Origin: CAYVLI01 sp964452105 [NCBI: uncultured Nitrospinota bacterium] | GTDB taxonomy: Bacteria; JAUXIQ01 | Length of the DNA stretch: 7,168 nt | Reading direction: 5' to 3' | Assembly (NCBI GenBank): GCA_964452105.1 | Contig: CAYVLI010000125.1 | Span: forward strand, 1-7,168 | Shown: positions 5,570 through 7,168 of the stretch, one piece after another | Position numbering within the stretch: the stretch's first letter is position 1 | How the letters are laid out: every line of letters starts with the position of its first letter | The notes under the pieces: generated by a model | The model's database searches: none | What the model was told of the DNA's origin: nothing | Seen by the model: the letters and a program-made list of their open reading frames with translations, nothing else | Position numbers and translations under genes: made by a program

Positions 5570-7006
5570 CTATCTCCTATCCTCACGCCCTTCCGATGGT
5601 TCATCGTCTTCCATGGCCGACCAACGCTCACGGAACGACTTCTTTATCAGAGGTGGAAATTCCTTCTCCTTCGCCCATCCGGAAACGGGGAAGGGAAGTC
5701 TGGTAACTTTTCCATCTTTAACGAAGGGGGATTGAAACGCTCTGGCCAGTTTAGAGAAGAAATTGTATTTCCCCGCGCTCGCCACACCGTAACCCCAGGC
5801 CTTGAAAGCCAACCTCTCCCGCAGACTCCCCTGCTTCTGCTCCGCCTCATCCCTGCGGAGCTTGAGGAGCATTTCCGGTATGTCTATCATCACCGGGCAA
5901 ACCTCGAGGCAGGCGCCGCAAAGAGTCGACGCGTGAGGCAGGTCCCTGTGCTTCTTTAACCCCTTGTAAAGCGGGGTCAGCACAGCGCCGATGGGCCCCG
6001 GATAAACCCAGCCGTATGCGTGGCCCCCTATCTTCGCGTAAACGGGGCATACGTTGAGGCAGGCCCCGCAGCGAAGGCAGCGCAAGGCCTGGCGATACTC
6101 GCTTCCCAGTATCTGAGAGCGCCCGTTATCCAGCAACACCAGGTGAAACTCCCGGGGTCCGTTCAACTCTCCCTCTTTTCTGGGGCCTGAGACCATGGTA
6201 ACGTAGCTGGATATCTTCTGGCCGGCGGCGCTGGGGATGAGAAGCTTGAGCAGCACCGCAAGGTCGCTTAACGCGGGGATAACCTTCTCGATTCCTACCA
6301 CGGCCACGTGGATGGGAGGAAGAGAGGTCACCAGGCGGCCGTTGCCTTCATTGGTTATCACCACCACCGTGCCGGTTTCAGCAACCGCAAAGTTGCCGCC
6401 CGATATCCCCATGTCGGCGGCAAGGAATTTCCCCCGCAGCGATTTTCTGGCTGCCTGTGTCAGGATGCTGATATCGGATGGATAGTCCTCGCCCAATTTC
6501 CTGGAAAACAGCTCAGCCACCTGCTCTTTTGTTTTATGGATGGCAGGGGCCAGAAGGTGAGAGGGTTTCTCTCCTGCAAGCTGTATGATGTACTCTCCCA
6601 GGTCCGTCTCCACCGCCTCCACCCCCGCCTCGGCCAGCGCCTCGTTAAGGTCTATCTCCTCGGTGGTCATGGATTTGGATTTGACCGCCAGCTTGACTCC
6701 CTTTTGGCTTGCCAGGTCGGTGATATATTTGCGCGCCTCCTCGGCCGTGCTCGCCCAGCATACCTTCCCTCCCGCCGACTCCACGCGATCTGCGAGAGCG
6801 CCGAGGTTGACGTCCAACTGGGCCAGGGCGTTATCCTTTATATCCTTGCCCAGATTACGCAGGGCTTCGAGATCCTCTACCTCCCCCAAGGCAAGACTGC
6901 GCCCTATCCTGAATCGGGTGGTAGCTCTCTCCAACGCTTGCTGGAGAAATTCGTCTTTGAGGGCCCTGGCATATCTTTTTTTGAAGCTTTTCTGTTCCCG
7001 GGACAA
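5570..7006 (-). CDS. lutB: LutB-type iron-sulfur lactate utilization protein (LUD domain plus ferredoxin domain)
   Basis: A 478-aa cytoplasmic subunit of the LutABC system, which passes electrons from L-lactate oxidation through Fe-S clusters. Residues about 70-300 form the LUD domain: MGISGGNFAVAETGTVVVIT (199-218), SLPPIHVAVVG (228-238), TMVSGPRKEGELNGPREFHL (270-289). Residues 305-375 form a ferredoxin-like domain with Cys310, 313, 316, 320 (CLRCGACLNVCP) and Cys363, 366, 370 (LCGACLEVCP), separated by the LutB signature GGHAYGWVYPGPIGAVLTP (327-345). The second motif has three cysteines with Ser360 in the first place, as I recall for B. subtilis LutB, so it is not a defect. A C-terminal tail of about 100 residues follows. 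It starts with TTG at 7006: GAGG (7018-7015) is 8 nt upstream and an in-frame stop lies just beyond, so no other start fits the family length. It lies 36 bp after lutA. Confidence 0.95.
   Translation of the reverse strand: MSREQKSFKKRYARALKDEFLQQALERATTRFRIGRSLALGEVEDLEALRNLGKDIKDNALAQLDVNLGALADRVESAGGKVCWASTAEEARKYITDLASQKGVKLAVKSKSMTTEEIDLNEALAEAGVEAVETDLGEYIIQLAGEKPSHLLAPAIHKTKEQVAELFSRKLGEDYPSDISILTQAARKSLRGKFLAADMGISGGNFAVAETGTVVVITNEGNGRLVTSLPPIHVAVVGIEKVIPALSDLAVLLKLLIPSAAGQKISSYVTMVSGPRKEGELNGPREFHLVLLDNGRSQILGSEYRQALRCLRCGACLNVCPVYAKIGGHAYGWVYPGPIGAVLTPLYKGLKKHRDLPHASTLCGACLEVCPVMIDIPEMLLKLRRDEAEQKQGSLRERLAFKAWGYGVASAGKYNFFSKLARAFQSPFVKDGKVTRLPFPVSGWAKEKEFPPLIKKSFRERWSAMEDDEPSEGREDRR
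5574..5578 (-). promoter_or_regulatory. Ribosome binding site fixing the lutC GTG start
   Basis: AGGAG on the minus strand lies within the final codons of lutB, seven nt before the GTG at 5566. It supports a GTG rather than a downstream start, since no other start with an SD lies near the family N-terminus. Confidence 0.6.
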
Positions 7007-7014
7007 AGCGATAA

Positions 7015-7018
7015 CCTC
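7015..7018 (-). promoter_or_regulatory. Ribosome binding site fixing the lutB TTG start
   Basis: GAGG on the minus strand (within TTTGAGGTT) stands 8 nt before the TTG at 7006. An in-frame TAG a few codons upstream rules out a longer protein. Confidence 0.55.
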
Positions 7019-7042
7019 AAATCTATCCTATAATGCGAAAAC

Positions 7043-7168
7043 TCATTCCATTCCCGCCAGCAATTCCGCCAGATGAAGCACCCTGATGCGCTCACCTTTC
7101 TTTCCCAGACGGCTGGAAATGTTCATGATGCAGCCGGTATCGTTGGCTACGACAGTATCCACCTCGGT
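7043..7168 (-). CDS. lutA: LutA-type (Fe)-S oxidoreductase, C-terminal end (partial)
   Basis: Only the last 41 codons and the TGA stop are inside the window; the gene continues past the right edge. The visible part reads TEVDTVVANDTGCIMNISSR and ends in HLAELLAGME. The DTGCIMNI segment followed by a C-terminal HLAELL matches the end of the second cysteine-rich (CCG) domain of LutA/YkgE and related glycolate oxidase/heterodisulfide reductase-like subunits. In LutA this domain helps bind an Fe-S cluster; the paired CCG motif itself lies outside. Placement 36 bp ahead of lutB on the same strand makes LutA much more likely than another CCG-domain protein. Confidence 0.85.
   Translation of the reverse strand, partial: TEVDTVVANDTGCIMNISSRLGKKGERIRVLHLAELLAGME

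Noticed and set aside
5345-7033. Plus-strand open frames opposite lutB/lutC (5345-5959, 6308-7033)
   Set aside because: Antisense to lutB and lutC, which have full family motifs; no recognisable protein features.

Overview
The window looks like ordinary chromosome from a Gram-negative bacterium. The evidence is an RND pump gene paired with a lipoprotein membrane-fusion protein, which implies a two-membrane envelope. The lutABC-type iron-sulfur lactate oxidation genes, the SDR and the small tautomerase would suit an anaerobic or facultative heterotroph such as a Desulfobacterota-like lineage. That placement is inference from gene content, because no phylogenetic marker is present. I see no insertion sequence, CRISPR array, phage gene or rRNA/tRNA gene.

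Left part (1-3307, minus strand): a likely operon read right to left. It starts at a good sigma70-type promoter whose spacer is filled by a 16-bp near-palindrome. It then encodes a six-helix LysE/RhtB-type exporter, a periplasmic adaptor lipoprotein (MFP) and the first ~435 codons of an RND inner-membrane pump that runs off the left edge. The LysE stop codon lies in the loop of a short hairpin that holds an AGGAGG sequence just ahead of the adaptor start. The adaptor and pump would form a tripartite efflux complex with an outer-membrane channel not seen here.

Middle (3308-4504): a divergent intergenic region with a second promoter candidate, then a plus-strand classical short-chain dehydrogenase (276 aa) with all catalytic residues and an unusual ~17-residue insertion after the second beta strand. 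A 193-bp non-coding gap follows, where this gene converges with the next minus-strand genes. It is rich in small hairpins.

Right part (4505-7168, minus strand): lutA (only its last 41 codons), lutB and lutC in tight succession, followed 102 bp later by a 61-residue 4-oxalocrotonate tautomerase-like protein. LutABC proteins together oxidise L-lactate to pyruvate. The tautomerase may be the last gene of the same transcript, which is not a standard lut arrangement. LutB and LutC use TTG and GTG starts, both backed by well-spaced Shine-Dalgarno sequences.

No clearly new system is evident. The most testable items are the operator-like palindrome inside the exporter promoter, the stop-in-loop hairpin between exporter and adaptor, the insertion in the SDR, and the altered active-site positions of the tautomerase.
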